Part shown: one piece after another, positions 8,977 through 15,669 of the stretch | How positions within the stretch are numbered: the stretch's first letter is position 1 | Layout of the letters: each line of letters starts with the position of its first letter | Assembly: GCA_964545585.1 (NCBI GenBank) | Contig: CAZJFT010000006.1 | Span: 1-35,528, forward strand | Origin: UBA9642 sp964545585 | GTDB lineage: Archaea; Nanobdellota; Nanobdellia; Woesearchaeales; UBA9642 | Direction of reading: 5' to 3' | DNA length: 35,528 nucleotides | The notes under the pieces: model-generated | Seen by the model: only the letters and a program-made list of their open reading frames with translations | What the model was told of the DNA's origin: nothing | The model's database searches: none | Translations under genes and position numbers: made by a program

Positions 8977-9660
8977 TTAATTGATAATTACAGTTATGTA
9001 CTGATCATCATTGAGCTTGAATATCCCCTGGTCTCCGAAATTAGTCTTACAGGCTCCTGCATTGCACTTAGCTGCGCCCTTGATTACGTAAGATTTCTTG
9101 GCTTCAAGATTCAAGTCAACAGCCAACACCTTAGTATCGCCTGCCTTTACATTTATGGCCTGTCCCTGCTTCGGATATGCTTCCCCAACTTTAGGATTGG
9201 CGAATATGTCTAATGGGAAATTTCCAGTATTCGTGACAGACATCTTGATCTTTATACCTGTGCCGCTTGTGCACCTATAAGTCCATGATTTCTCTTCCTT
9301 GCACTTGCCGCTTGTTATCTGGCTAGGGTCGAGGCCTACATCAAAGACGTCAAACCTATAATCATTATTACCGCCAACATCTTCAGATTTATAATCCGGA
9401 TTTATGCAACACCAGACTGCAGCATCATTATCCTCAGGAGGACAACCATATCCTTTGACTTTGACAGTCTCATCATTAGAGCATACATCCTTGCAAGTAC
9501 CTTTGCCGACAACGGAATTCCCGCAAGCGATAACATCCTTCTGGCCGAGCCAAGGGATGAGCACATAATACGTCAATAAGAAAAGAAGTATACCTACAAA
9601 GAAAAGTACAAGCAATATCTTCCCGAGATTGCTCTCTCCAACACCTCTTTTATTCATCAT
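8977..9660 (-). CDS. Prepilin-like Cys-rich protein of the ESNLGK group, about 227 aa
   Basis: The N-terminus MMNKRGVGESNLGKILLV is followed by a hydrophobic helix. The ESN-L/V-GK motif is shared with the genes at 9666-10229 and 11808-12398. Just after the helix is a six-cysteine microdomain: C-x9-C-x3-C-x12-C-x10-CC, ending in AAVWCCIN, also found in the next three genes upstream. The C-terminal 130 residues look like a beta-sandwich (TNTGNFPLDIF, AKKSYVIKGAAKC), similar in feel to archaeal CARDB/COG1361-type extracellular domains. A GTG at 9669 would overlap the upstream TGA; the ATG at 9660 or 9657 fits the family N-terminus. Function unknown; probably a surface subunit. Confidence 0.73.
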   Translation of the reverse strand: MMNKRGVGESNLGKILLVLFFVGILLFLLTYYVLIPWLGQKDVIACGNSVVGKGTCKDVCSNDETVKVKGYGCPPEDNDAAVWCCINPDYKSEDVGGNNDYRFDVFDVGLDPSQITSGKCKEEKSWTYRCTSGTGIKIKMSVTNTGNFPLDIFANPKVGEAYPKQGQAINVKAGDTKVLAVDLNLEAKKSYVIKGAAKCNAGACKTNFGDQGIFKLNDDQYITVIIN

Positions 9661-9665
9661 TTTAA

Positions 9666-10229
9666 TCACTTATTACAACAATAATAATCTGATGCGGCAG
9701 GATTTGTCGATGGACAGAACCCTGATATGCATGTGAATGAATTAGTATTCTGGCATTCAGTCCTTGTGCATCCGCAGCTGAACCCTCCAGTGAAAGCAGT
9801 TATCCCTCTTTTGCCTAAGACTTGACTTGCAGTGAATGTACATATGGCATTGCTTGGATTGTTTGTACAAAATTCACATTTTGTCACACAATTATATATC
9901 TCATCACACACCTTATAGTTACCATCGCAAGTGTCTCCTATGTTCTTGCCCTTACATAAAGGGGATGCAGGATTTGACTTAGGATTTACAGGTTTGCAAC
10001 AGACCTGACTCTCGCTAGTCTTGCATATCTTAGTCCCATCCCTATACTCTGATGCGAAATCACACGCATCCTTGCAATAGCTATCAGGACATGCAGTCAA
10101 TGTCTTTTCAACGAAATTCTTGATAAAAAAGAAATAAAGCAAGTAGGCGATGATCAGAACCAACAATGCAACTAGTATAATCTTCCCTAAATTAGATTCT
10201 CCTGCAGCTTTCTTATTAGAGAACATCAT
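9666..10229 (-). CDS. Prepilin-like Cys-rich protein of the ESNLGK group, about 187 aa
   Basis: It begins MMFSNKKAAGESNLGKIILV and continues with a hydrophobic helix to about residue 37. The first exported segment is the shared six-cysteine microdomain (C-x4-C-x3-C-x12-C-x7-CC). A second Cys-rich stretch follows, with CDEIYNCVTKCEFC and a TECQN to CCNK tail, so about 24 cysteines lie in 150 residues. A TTG codon at 10235 would overlap the upstream stop, but the ATG at 10229, 2 nt after that stop, is likelier. It is coupled to the downstream gene by a 4-nt overlap or a 5-nt gap, depending on that gene's start. Not recognised as a named family. Confidence 0.72.
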   Translation of the reverse strand: MMFSNKKAAGESNLGKIILVALLVLIIAYLLYFFFIKNFVEKTLTACPDSYCKDACDFASEYRDGTKICKTSESQVCCKPVNPKSNPASPLCKGKNIGDTCDGNYKVCDEIYNCVTKCEFCTNNPSNAICTFTASQVLGKRGITAFTGGFSCGCTRTECQNTNSFTCISGFCPSTNPAASDYYCCNK

Positions 10230-10231
10230 CG

Positions 10232-10477
10232 TCAATTATTTTGCTGGAATAATGGAGGCCCACAACATACTTGTTTATCAGGACATGTAAATGATGATGG
10301 CATGCGACCTCCTTCACAAGAGGTTTCACAGCTATATCCTGTTCCTGAACAAGATGTGCTCTTGCCGAAGTTCTGGAATCCGCCAGTCAATAGGAAAGCC
10401 ATGACTAAAAGTATGAGCAATACTATAACAATGACTATTATAGTATTTACACTCATCTCTACTGCTTTCTTATTCAT
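10232..10477 (-). CDS. Small prepilin-like protein with six-cysteine microdomain, 81 aa
   Basis: This compact protein is nearly the minimal form of the array's building block: MNKKAVEMSVNTIIVIV, one hydrophobic helix to about residue 31, then a single six-cysteine microdomain (C-x6-C-x3-C-x10-C-x5-CC) and a short tail. The KKA-x-EMS-V-N signature is shared with the genes starting at 10722 and 13460. The ATG overlaps the upstream TAA by one base (TAATG), indicating translational coupling. Function unknown. Confidence 0.72.
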   Translation of the reverse strand: MNKKAVEMSVNTIIVIVIVLLILLVMAFLLTGGFQNFGKSTSCSGTGYSCETSCEGGRMPSSFTCPDKQVCCGPPLFQQNN

Positions 10478-10722
10478 TAACTAATCACCCTGCAGCATTC
10501 CAAGCCATTACTAGTACAGTCAGTGTCTTCTGACGTTATTGGACCTGCCTCTCCACAGTCTTCCTTACACATTCCGCCGAATTGTACCGAACAACTCTTC
10601 AAGCCTTCATTCGTCTTACCAATATAGTTCACAACTAAGAATGCTAATATCAGCAAGATCAAAAGGCCTATGGCTGCTATAATAATCACATTCATTGACA
10701 TTTCAACTCCCTTCTTTTTCAT
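10477..10722 (-). CDS. Small prepilin-like protein with six-cysteine microdomain, 81 aa
   Basis: This is a sister of the downstream 81-residue protein. The start at 10722 is chosen because GAGGTG lies 9 nt before it and the product then begins MKKKGVEMSMNVIIIAA; the frame is open further upstream but that part crosses the promoter. After one helix comes the microdomain C-x7-C-x3-C-x12-C-x6-CC. It is the first gene after a clear TATA box, so it probably heads a second transcription unit within the array. Confidence 0.72.
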   Translation of the reverse strand: MKKKGVEMSMNVIIIAAIGLLILLILAFLVVNYIGKTNEGLKSCSVQFGGMCKEDCGEAGPITSEDTDCTSNGLECCRVIS

Positions 10723-10758
10723 AGTATAACACCTCGCTAGCTTAAAATCTGGATTTCG

Positions 10759-10769
10759 TATATATAAAT
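10759..10769 (-). promoter_or_regulatory. TATA box for the 10722 gene and those downstream
   Basis: The minus strand reads AATTTATATATACG, about 42 nt before the ATG at 10722, with GAGGTG in between. This is the strongest internal promoter candidate in the array and sits between the reductase gene and the small Cys-rich genes. Confidence 0.6.
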
Positions 10770-10780
10770 TTTTTGTTATT

Positions 10781-11806
10781 TTAGGCAACGTACTCTATGA
10801 ATTTTTCATCCAGATACTTATTTTTGAACAGCATCATCATTATGTCATATTCTATCGTTTTTGCTGGGCCAGAGGCTATAAGGAATTCAACTATCTGTTC
10901 ATGAAGTTTCTTGTGTTCCAATATATTACGCAGTTTTTCTGACACATACTCTGGGTTAATTATTATCTTTGCTATTTCTTCACCGGAAACTAATGCCTGA
11001 TATATGCCTTCTCCGGTCCAGTAAGATGCAAGTCCTGCAGCATCTCCTATGAGGAATATGTTCCCAAACTGATGTCCTTGATAATCAGCATTTATAGGGA
11101 ATCCTTCAAATCTGGCATTTGTTATATCGATATTTTTTGATACAAGCCACTTATGGAAATTATCCTGCATCTGTTTTGAAGATATTATTTTAGGATCGCC
11201 CCCTGCCCCAATAGATACGTATCCTTTATGAGGAAATATCCATGCATACCATGAATTGAATAGCTCTGCATCGAAAAAGAATTCTATATCCTTATATTTT
11301 TCTGTGGGTATTATGTACTGTATCCCGGCAAGTTCCTTGCTTTTTTCTAAACCAAGATATTTTCTTACGAAAGAATTTGAACCATCGGCGCCAATTAAAA
11401 AATCATAATAAACCTCTTCTTTATTGTTGATTACTACTTTCTCCTTGTCGATTGCTGTAACTTTTGAATCTGTTCTTATTATAGTGCCAGCTTCTTTGGC
11501 TAACTTAAGTTGCCATTGTCCAAGATTTGTTCTATCTATAGTATAAATGAAATCAAAATCAACGACTAAATCATCATCAATGTCTGGAGAATGTAATTTT
11601 TCTGAATGAAATTTATAATCAATCAACTCATCAGGGATTTTTAAGTATTCTAAATCATGACCCAAAAGACCTCCTGCACATATCTTCGGACCTACTTCAG
11701 AATTCTTCTCGAGAACAATAACACTTTTGCCTGCTTGGGCAAGTATCTTGGCACAATTCAGGCCGCCTGGACCAGCACCGACAATGACAACATCGTATTT
11801 TTCCAT
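10781..11806 (-). CDS. Geranylgeranyl reductase-family FAD-dependent oxidoreductase
   Basis: This 341-residue flavoprotein probably reduces double bonds of isoprenoid chains, as in archaeal membrane lipids. Seen: GAGPGG dinucleotide-binding motif at 10-15, E33 for ribose binding, KICAGGLL with C43 near the flavin, GADGSNSFVRK at about 140-150, the family substrate motif WYAWIFPHKGYVSIGAG at about 187-203 (YxWxFP...GxG), and LIGDAAGL plus GEGIYQAL at about 252-273. It is shorter than typical members of about 390 residues, lacking part of the C-terminus. It lies 1 nt after the upstream exported-protein gene and so is co-transcribed with it. Other members act on quinones or other isoprenoids, so the exact substrate is open. 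Confidence 0.85.
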   Translation of the reverse strand: MEKYDVVIVGAGPGGLNCAKILAQAGKSVIVLEKNSEVGPKICAGGLLGHDLEYLKIPDELIDYKFHSEKLHSPDIDDDLVVDFDFIYTIDRTNLGQWQLKLAKEAGTIIRTDSKVTAIDKEKVVINNKEEVYYDFLIGADGSNSFVRKYLGLEKSKELAGIQYIIPTEKYKDIEFFFDAELFNSWYAWIFPHKGYVSIGAGGDPKIISSKQMQDNFHKWLVSKNIDITNARFEGFPINADYQGHQFGNIFLIGDAAGLASYWTGEGIYQALVSGEEIAKIIINPEYVSEKLRNILEHKKLHEQIVEFLIASGPAKTIEYDIMMMLFKNKYLDEKFIEYVA

Positions 11807-11807
11807 T

Positions 11808-12398
11808 TTATTTGACAGTTATCTCGAAGAAACTGTCATAATTTGCCTTTGCTTCATTGGTTGTAGGATTCTCTGGATTGTAGCAGTCCTCGGGAAGGCA
11901 TTTCCCTCCAGGGAAAACCCTGTAAGTGCCTGCTTCTAAGATGAATGCCCTACCTACAACACAATTTGTAGAGTTCGATGCGCTGCCATCAACACCGCAT
12001 GGCTTATAGCTCAAAAGATAATCTGATGATTCACACTTGTCGCCTTTCTGATAATCTTTGATGATGCATGGTGCAGGATAGAAATATCTCTTCTTGTCAC
12101 CTTTGTTCAATATGCCTACATAGAATTCCATAGATGTGCCTATCTTGCAATTGTAATTATTGCCTGACTTAGTGCAGTTCTGTGTCGTCTCTCCGAACTT
12201 ATTGTTATAATACGTGCCTACATAGGTTGTCGTGAAGAATATGTTCTCAGCTTTCTCCTCCTCTTCTCCTATGGAAAGCAATGTTTTTATCGACCCCCCA
12301 AGGAAGTACCATATTATCCATAAGAATACTCCTAAAAGGAACAATACTAGAAGCGTCTTTCCGACATTCGATTCAATCCATGCTTTCTTGTTTCTCAT
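11808..12398 (-). CDS. Prepilin-like protein of the ESNLGK group, 196 aa
   Basis: It begins MRNKKAWIESNVGKTLLV and has a helix to about residue 33. The ESNVGK signature groups it with the genes at 8977 and 9666, but the six-cysteine microdomain is absent. The exported part has about eight spaced cysteines (NCTKSGNNYNC, CVVGRAF, GGKCLPEDCYNP) and reads as a beta-rich domain ending FFEITVK. The ATG overlaps the stop of the 41-residue gene upstream (ATGA). Function unknown. Confidence 0.73.
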   Translation of the reverse strand: MRNKKAWIESNVGKTLLVLFLLGVFLWIIWYFLGGSIKTLLSIGEEEEKAENIFFTTTYVGTYYNNKFGETTQNCTKSGNNYNCKIGTSMEFYVGILNKGDKKRYFYPAPCIIKDYQKGDKCESSDYLLSYKPCGVDGSASNSTNCVVGRAFILEAGTYRVFPGGKCLPEDCYNPENPTTNEAKANYDSFFEITVK

Positions 12399-12520
12399 TC
12401 TAGAAGCGCAAATATCTTATCTTTTAAGACCACATACATTATTATGAATAATCCTAATAAAAGTATCGCCAACAACGTATACATTAGTTCCTTGCTCCCG
12501 ACAGCTTTTTTTGATTTCAT
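12395..12520 (-). CDS. 41-residue single-helix membrane microprotein
   Basis: The product starts MKSKKAVGSKELMYTLLAIL and ends DKIFALLE. It has a KKA cleavage-like motif, a Glu, then one helix of about 20 residues, and essentially no exported domain, like a bare pilin helix. AAGGTCAG lies about 7 nt before the ATG and the stop overlaps the next start as ATGA, both arguing for a real coding gene. Function unknown. Confidence 0.65.
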   Translation of the reverse strand: MKSKKAVGSKELMYTLLAILLLGLFIIMYVVLKDKIFALLE

Positions 12521-12551
12521 AATCTGACCTTAATAGCTATTTTAATAAATA

Positions 12552-13460
12552 TTACGGTTGTTGATGGCTCAACTGGTTCACATCAAGATATTGGCATCCC
12601 AAATCCCCAATCTGAGTCGCATTATATTCCATGAATTGTATGAATGACATCCATTCAGGCTGCTCGAATGTCATTGATTGTATTACTGCAATCGCACCTA
12701 TGCCTACTAGGAGTACTGCATCAGCAATCCATCCAGGCGGCCCTAAAAACAACAATAATGCACCCACTCCTGCTGTGCCGACACCTGCAACAAACATCCC
12801 TGTCCTTGCACCGCCTTCCATGAACTCCTGCATCTCCTCTTTGCCGGATGCATAAACAAAGATGGTGGCGTACTTCTTTGAAGTGTCAATTATGGCAGCA
12901 TCCTTAAAATCAGTCTTATTAGGCCTATCCTCTACTTCTCCCGTTTTCCTGGTTGAGTATCCCTGGAAATATTGTGAGTAAGGCATCTTCTGAGTATCTT
13001 CAGGATAGACGCTTCTTATCTTAATATCTTCAGTCATCAAGAAAGTCTGGAACTTCTCTATCTTCTGGTCTTTCTGCTTGAAATCATAGACTGAGCAGAC
13101 ATGGCAGAATATCCCTTCGCCTTTGAACAGCTGCGCATTCCCTTTCTGCCATTCATACCAGCAGCGCCTCATGTCCTCCGCAATCTTTTCCTTTGCATCA
13201 GCATGATTCTTTGCATCGATAGTCAATTCTCTCGTCTGGCATTTGATGTCTGTAAATATCTCTCTCTGTGAAGTCTTCGCGAGCAGTGCATGCGCTCCGA
13301 TACTGTTCCTGCAATCCTGTATCTCCATCTTCTCCTTTGTAGTCTCGAAGAATTTGAATACGGCGACCGCAACAATAACTATTATTATCATAGCAAGAAT
13401 ACTCATAGTGATAACGCTCATGTCCATTCCTTTCTTCCTTAACTTGCTTGAATCTCGCAT
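12552..13460 (-). CDS. Prepilin-like protein with CR...MRxCWY...CxxCS motif, 302 aa
   Basis: The start at 13460 is kept because it includes SKLRKKGMDMSVITM, matching the KKG-x-E/D-MS signature of sister genes; an ATG at 13427 with AAGGA upstream is the alternative. After the helix, the exported domain contains QDCRNS, DIKCQTRE, IAEDMRRCWYEW, CHVCSVYDF and, near the C-terminus, two further hydrophobic stretches at about 215-255 (GMFVAGVGTAGVGALLLFL and following), so this protein may re-enter the membrane. It is a divergent paralogue of the gene at 13439-14302, which it overlaps by 22 nt. Not assigned to a known family. Confidence 0.74.
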   Translation of the reverse strand: MRDSSKLRKKGMDMSVITMSILAMIIIVIVAVAVFKFFETTKEKMEIQDCRNSIGAHALLAKTSQREIFTDIKCQTRELTIDAKNHADAKEKIAEDMRRCWYEWQKGNAQLFKGEGIFCHVCSVYDFKQKDQKIEKFQTFLMTEDIKIRSVYPEDTQKMPYSQYFQGYSTRKTGEVEDRPNKTDFKDAAIIDTSKKYATIFVYASGKEEMQEFMEGGARTGMFVAGVGTAGVGALLLFLGPPGWIADAVLLVGIGAIAVIQSMTFEQPEWMSFIQFMEYNATQIGDLGCQYLDVNQLSHQQP

Positions 13461-14302
13461 ATATCACCTAATTTTTCAGTCGGCAAGACAAGGACATGAT
13501 AGCCGGATTTTCCTGCCGGAGAATCTCCTGGAACTTCTTTCACTATTCCTAGAGAATAGAATAGATCTGCAATGAACGCTTGGTCATAATCTTTGTAGAA
13601 TATAACTGCGTAAGTGGTGTCTGTTTTGAATACGAAAGGCGCATTATCCCATAATGTTTTTATCTTATCAGACTTTTCAAGGTATGTCAAGTATTTCTCT
13701 AGATTATATTCGGACAATGATGGTTGGTTGAAGTAATCCCAGTAAGTGTATTTCTTGTCTTGCGGATAATTGTTCTTCAAATAATCAATCAATCCAGTAT
13801 ATTGCTTGTTCTTTATGTCGATGAATTCTATCTCTGAGCATGTGAAGCATATATCATCATCTGCAGTGCCTATTGTCTCAGTGATCTTTTCATTGTTTGG
13901 GAATATCTCTGTCTTTGCCTCGCCGAACTGGTACCAGCAAGTCCTCATCTCTTCTGCAATGACATAATTGACTATATCATTATCAAGTGTGCCATATCTT
14001 CTTGTCTTCTCCCCATCAGAATATACTGATATGGTCTTTGTCTTGTCAGGCTCATTGCCGAATTCTACATGATCATCATAGAAGTCTATATATCTTCTCT
14101 TGCATTCAAGATTAAGGACACTCGTCCCTGCCAATTCAGTCTTTGCCTGTGCCATCACGCTCAACCTGCAAGTCTCGATAGCGCCTTCTCCCGTATATTT
14201 AGTGAATACTCTCTGCCCGAAACCGAAAAGGACCAATGCAGATATCAATACTAGAATCATTACGACAACCGCATTCATCTGTGATCTCCTAGTTTTTTCC
14301 AT
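13439..14302 (-). CDS. Prepilin-like protein with CR...MRxCWY...CxxCS motif, 287 aa
   Basis: It begins MEKTRRSQMNAVVVMILV and has one helix at about 9-30. The exported part contains IETCRLSVMAQAK, LECKRRYID, IAEEMRTCWYQF, CFTCSEIEF and YWDYFNQ, in the same order as the 302-residue downstream neighbour. It lacks that protein's C-terminal hydrophobic stretches. Its N-terminus has Arg-Arg-Ser in place of the KKG motif, so cleavage by a prepilin peptidase is less clear. It lies 1 nt after the stop of a 42-residue microprotein gene. Function unknown. Confidence 0.74.
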   Translation of the reverse strand: MEKTRRSQMNAVVVMILVLISALVLFGFGQRVFTKYTGEGAIETCRLSVMAQAKTELAGTSVLNLECKRRYIDFYDDHVEFGNEPDKTKTISVYSDGEKTRRYGTLDNDIVNYVIAEEMRTCWYQFGEAKTEIFPNNEKITETIGTADDDICFTCSEIEFIDIKNKQYTGLIDYLKNNYPQDKKYTYWDYFNQPSLSEYNLEKYLTYLEKSDKIKTLWDNAPFVFKTDTTYAVIFYKDYDQAFIADLFYSLGIVKEVPGDSPAGKSGYHVLVLPTEKLGDICEIQAS

Positions 14303-14303
14303 A

Positions 14304-14432
14304 TCAGCTCCTCAGTGACGGCATGAACAATGCTAGCGCAAGCAGTACGAACAACACTATGAATGACAATATTATGAATATTAATGACACTAATTTTTCC
14401 CAAGTGAGCGTCCCGCCCTCATCTGTTGCCAT
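14304..14432 (-). CDS. 42-residue single-helix membrane microprotein, first gene of the array
   Basis: It reads MATDEGGTLTWEKLVSLIFI, one helix of about 25 residues, and a short tail LFMPSLRS. It has no basic cleavage motif, unlike its partner at 12395-12520. A TATA-like element lies about 25 nt before the ATG, fitting a leaderless start, and the next gene begins 1 nt after its stop. Both points support a true gene at the head of the operon. Function unknown. Confidence 0.62.
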   Translation of the reverse strand: MATDEGGTLTWEKLVSLIFIILSFIVLFVLLALALFMPSLRS

Positions 14433-14451
14433 AAAGCAGTTTCCGTGAATA

Positions 14452-14461
14452 GAAATTAATA
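14452..14461 (-). promoter_or_regulatory. TATA box for the surface-protein array
   Basis: The minus strand reads GATTTATTAATTTC, centred about 25 nt before the ATG at 14432. It is placed to start a transcript covering the 42-residue gene through the reductase gene, and possibly the whole array. Confidence 0.5.
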
Positions 14462-14479
14462 AATCTTTTGATTATTATA

Positions 14480-14494
14480 AAGAGATTATCTCTT
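14480..14494 (-). terminator. Hairpin over the stop codon of the PEGA gene
   Basis: AAGAGA and TCTCTT form a perfect 6-bp inverted repeat around a 3-nt loop that is itself the TAA stop codon. Downstream sequence is A/T-rich but lacks a long T-run, so termination here is uncertain. Confidence 0.35.
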
Positions 14495-15559
14495 AGGCTT
14501 GTCCAGTACCATGAAATCATACCATGGGCCGCTCTTCTTGACTGAGCCATCAGCATAGACTTTTACAGTCAACTCATATCGTGTGTTGAACAATGCCCAT
14601 AATCTTCCTTCTCTTTCTCCTTTGAACTGGTAGTATTCATCAAATGCTTCCACCGAACTTATAGTTATATATTTCTTTGCTATGCCTGAAGCATATGTCT
14701 CTGTGATCTTAGAGGTTATGTCGCCTTTATTCGTCAATTCATCCGCATTTTCAACATCGTCATCATTAACAGGATCTATCCCTTCCTCTAGTTCCAATGC
14801 TAATGTGCGATATCTTGTTCCCCTGTCATTAAGCTGTTCAATAATCATCTCTTTAGTCAGATATCCTGCCTTCTTCAATATCAACGTCTGATTTTCTAAT
14901 TTCAATGATGCAATCCCTAAAGGAGTCACTCCATAAGATATATTGTCTATAATAACTTCTGCACCTGAGGGATCACTATATATGGTCAATAATAACCTAT
15001 TATCGAACGATCCATACTCATCGAATGATGCTAGATATACATTGAATAAGAGATTGTTAGGGGTATTGATATTCAATATCGTATTGTAGGAATGATGGTT
15101 CTTGTCTATAGGCAGGACCTTAAGGTTATAGGACCCTATGTCTAAATCAATATCCATGCCGCTTCCCCCTACCAGCTCACTGTTTATATAAACTTTACAA
15201 GGCGTATTGCATTCTGTCGTGATTTCTGCCCATGATTTCTCAGCGATAATACCCTCATTCGAAGTCATTGCTGAAAGTATCTTTCCTCCAACACCTTTTT
15301 CCACAATTATCTTGGTGGAATAATCCCTATATCCTGCTTTTCTCAATACAACGGTATGCTCTCCTGCTGATAATCCTTTTATCTTTGCAGGCGTGAACCC
15401 TATGAATTCACCATCAATATACAAATCTACTATTTCTGGAGCGCTCTTCATATAATATAGTGAGAAATCATTGCTTCCCCCCACATCATACTCATTGAAT
15501 GCGTACACCACGCTCATAATAATGAAGAATAATACTATTACACTCACACTCTTTTTCAT
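14486..15559 (-). CDS. Secreted PEGA-domain repeat protein
   Basis: This is an exported protein of about 357 residues. The start at 15559 gives a clean signal peptide (MKKSVSVIVLFFIIMSVVYA), and a TATA box lies about 25 nt upstream, fitting a leaderless message; the frame is open to 15616 but without support. At least two clear PEGA domains are seen: LYIDGEFIGFTPAKIKGL with VLRKAGYRDY, and GAEVIIDNISYGVTPLGI with LKKAGYLTKE; a degenerate one lies between them (CKVYINSELVGG). PEGA domains are small surface beta-structures, usually of unknown partner. The C-terminal 70 residues form a further beta-rich domain (YELTVKVYADGSV). It sits between the array and secY, facing away from secY. Confidence 0.8.
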   Translation of the reverse strand: MKKSVSVIVLFFIIMSVVYAFNEYDVGGSNDFSLYYMKSAPEIVDLYIDGEFIGFTPAKIKGLSAGEHTVVLRKAGYRDYSTKIIVEKGVGGKILSAMTSNEGIIAEKSWAEITTECNTPCKVYINSELVGGSGMDIDLDIGSYNLKVLPIDKNHHSYNTILNINTPNNLLFNVYLASFDEYGSFDNRLLLTIYSDPSGAEVIIDNISYGVTPLGIASLKLENQTLILKKAGYLTKEMIIEQLNDRGTRYRTLALELEEGIDPVNDDDVENADELTNKGDITSKITETYASGIAKKYITISSVEAFDEYYQFKGEREGRLWALFNTRYELTVKVYADGSVKKSGPWYDFMVLDKPKR

Positions 15560-15578
15560 GATATAATATATTTGTAGT

Positions 15579-15588
15579 ATTTTAAATA
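15579..15588 (-). promoter_or_regulatory. TATA box for the PEGA gene
   Basis: The minus strand reads CTATTTAAAATAC, centred about 25 nt before the ATG at 15559. Confidence 0.55.
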
Positions 15589-15615
15589 GTTTCTCACTTT
15601 GCTTTATTAAAAACA

Positions 15616-15624
15616 TTTTTAAAC
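15616..15624 (+). promoter_or_regulatory. TATA box for the secY transcript
   Basis: CATTTTTAAACCC lies about 50 nt before the secY ATG, leaving room for a leader with GGGGTT at about 15658-15663. A second A/T-rich element at 15642-15653 (CCTTATATTTAC) is closer and could serve a leaderless start instead. Confidence 0.45.
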
Positions 15625-15669
15625 CCTTATCTTTTCCATTTCCTTATATTTACAACAGGGGTTTAACGC

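Noticed and set aside
13198..13467. 89-codon minus-strand frame with many cysteines and tyrosines
   Set aside because: It lies fully inside the 302-residue gene in another frame and has no separate start signal.
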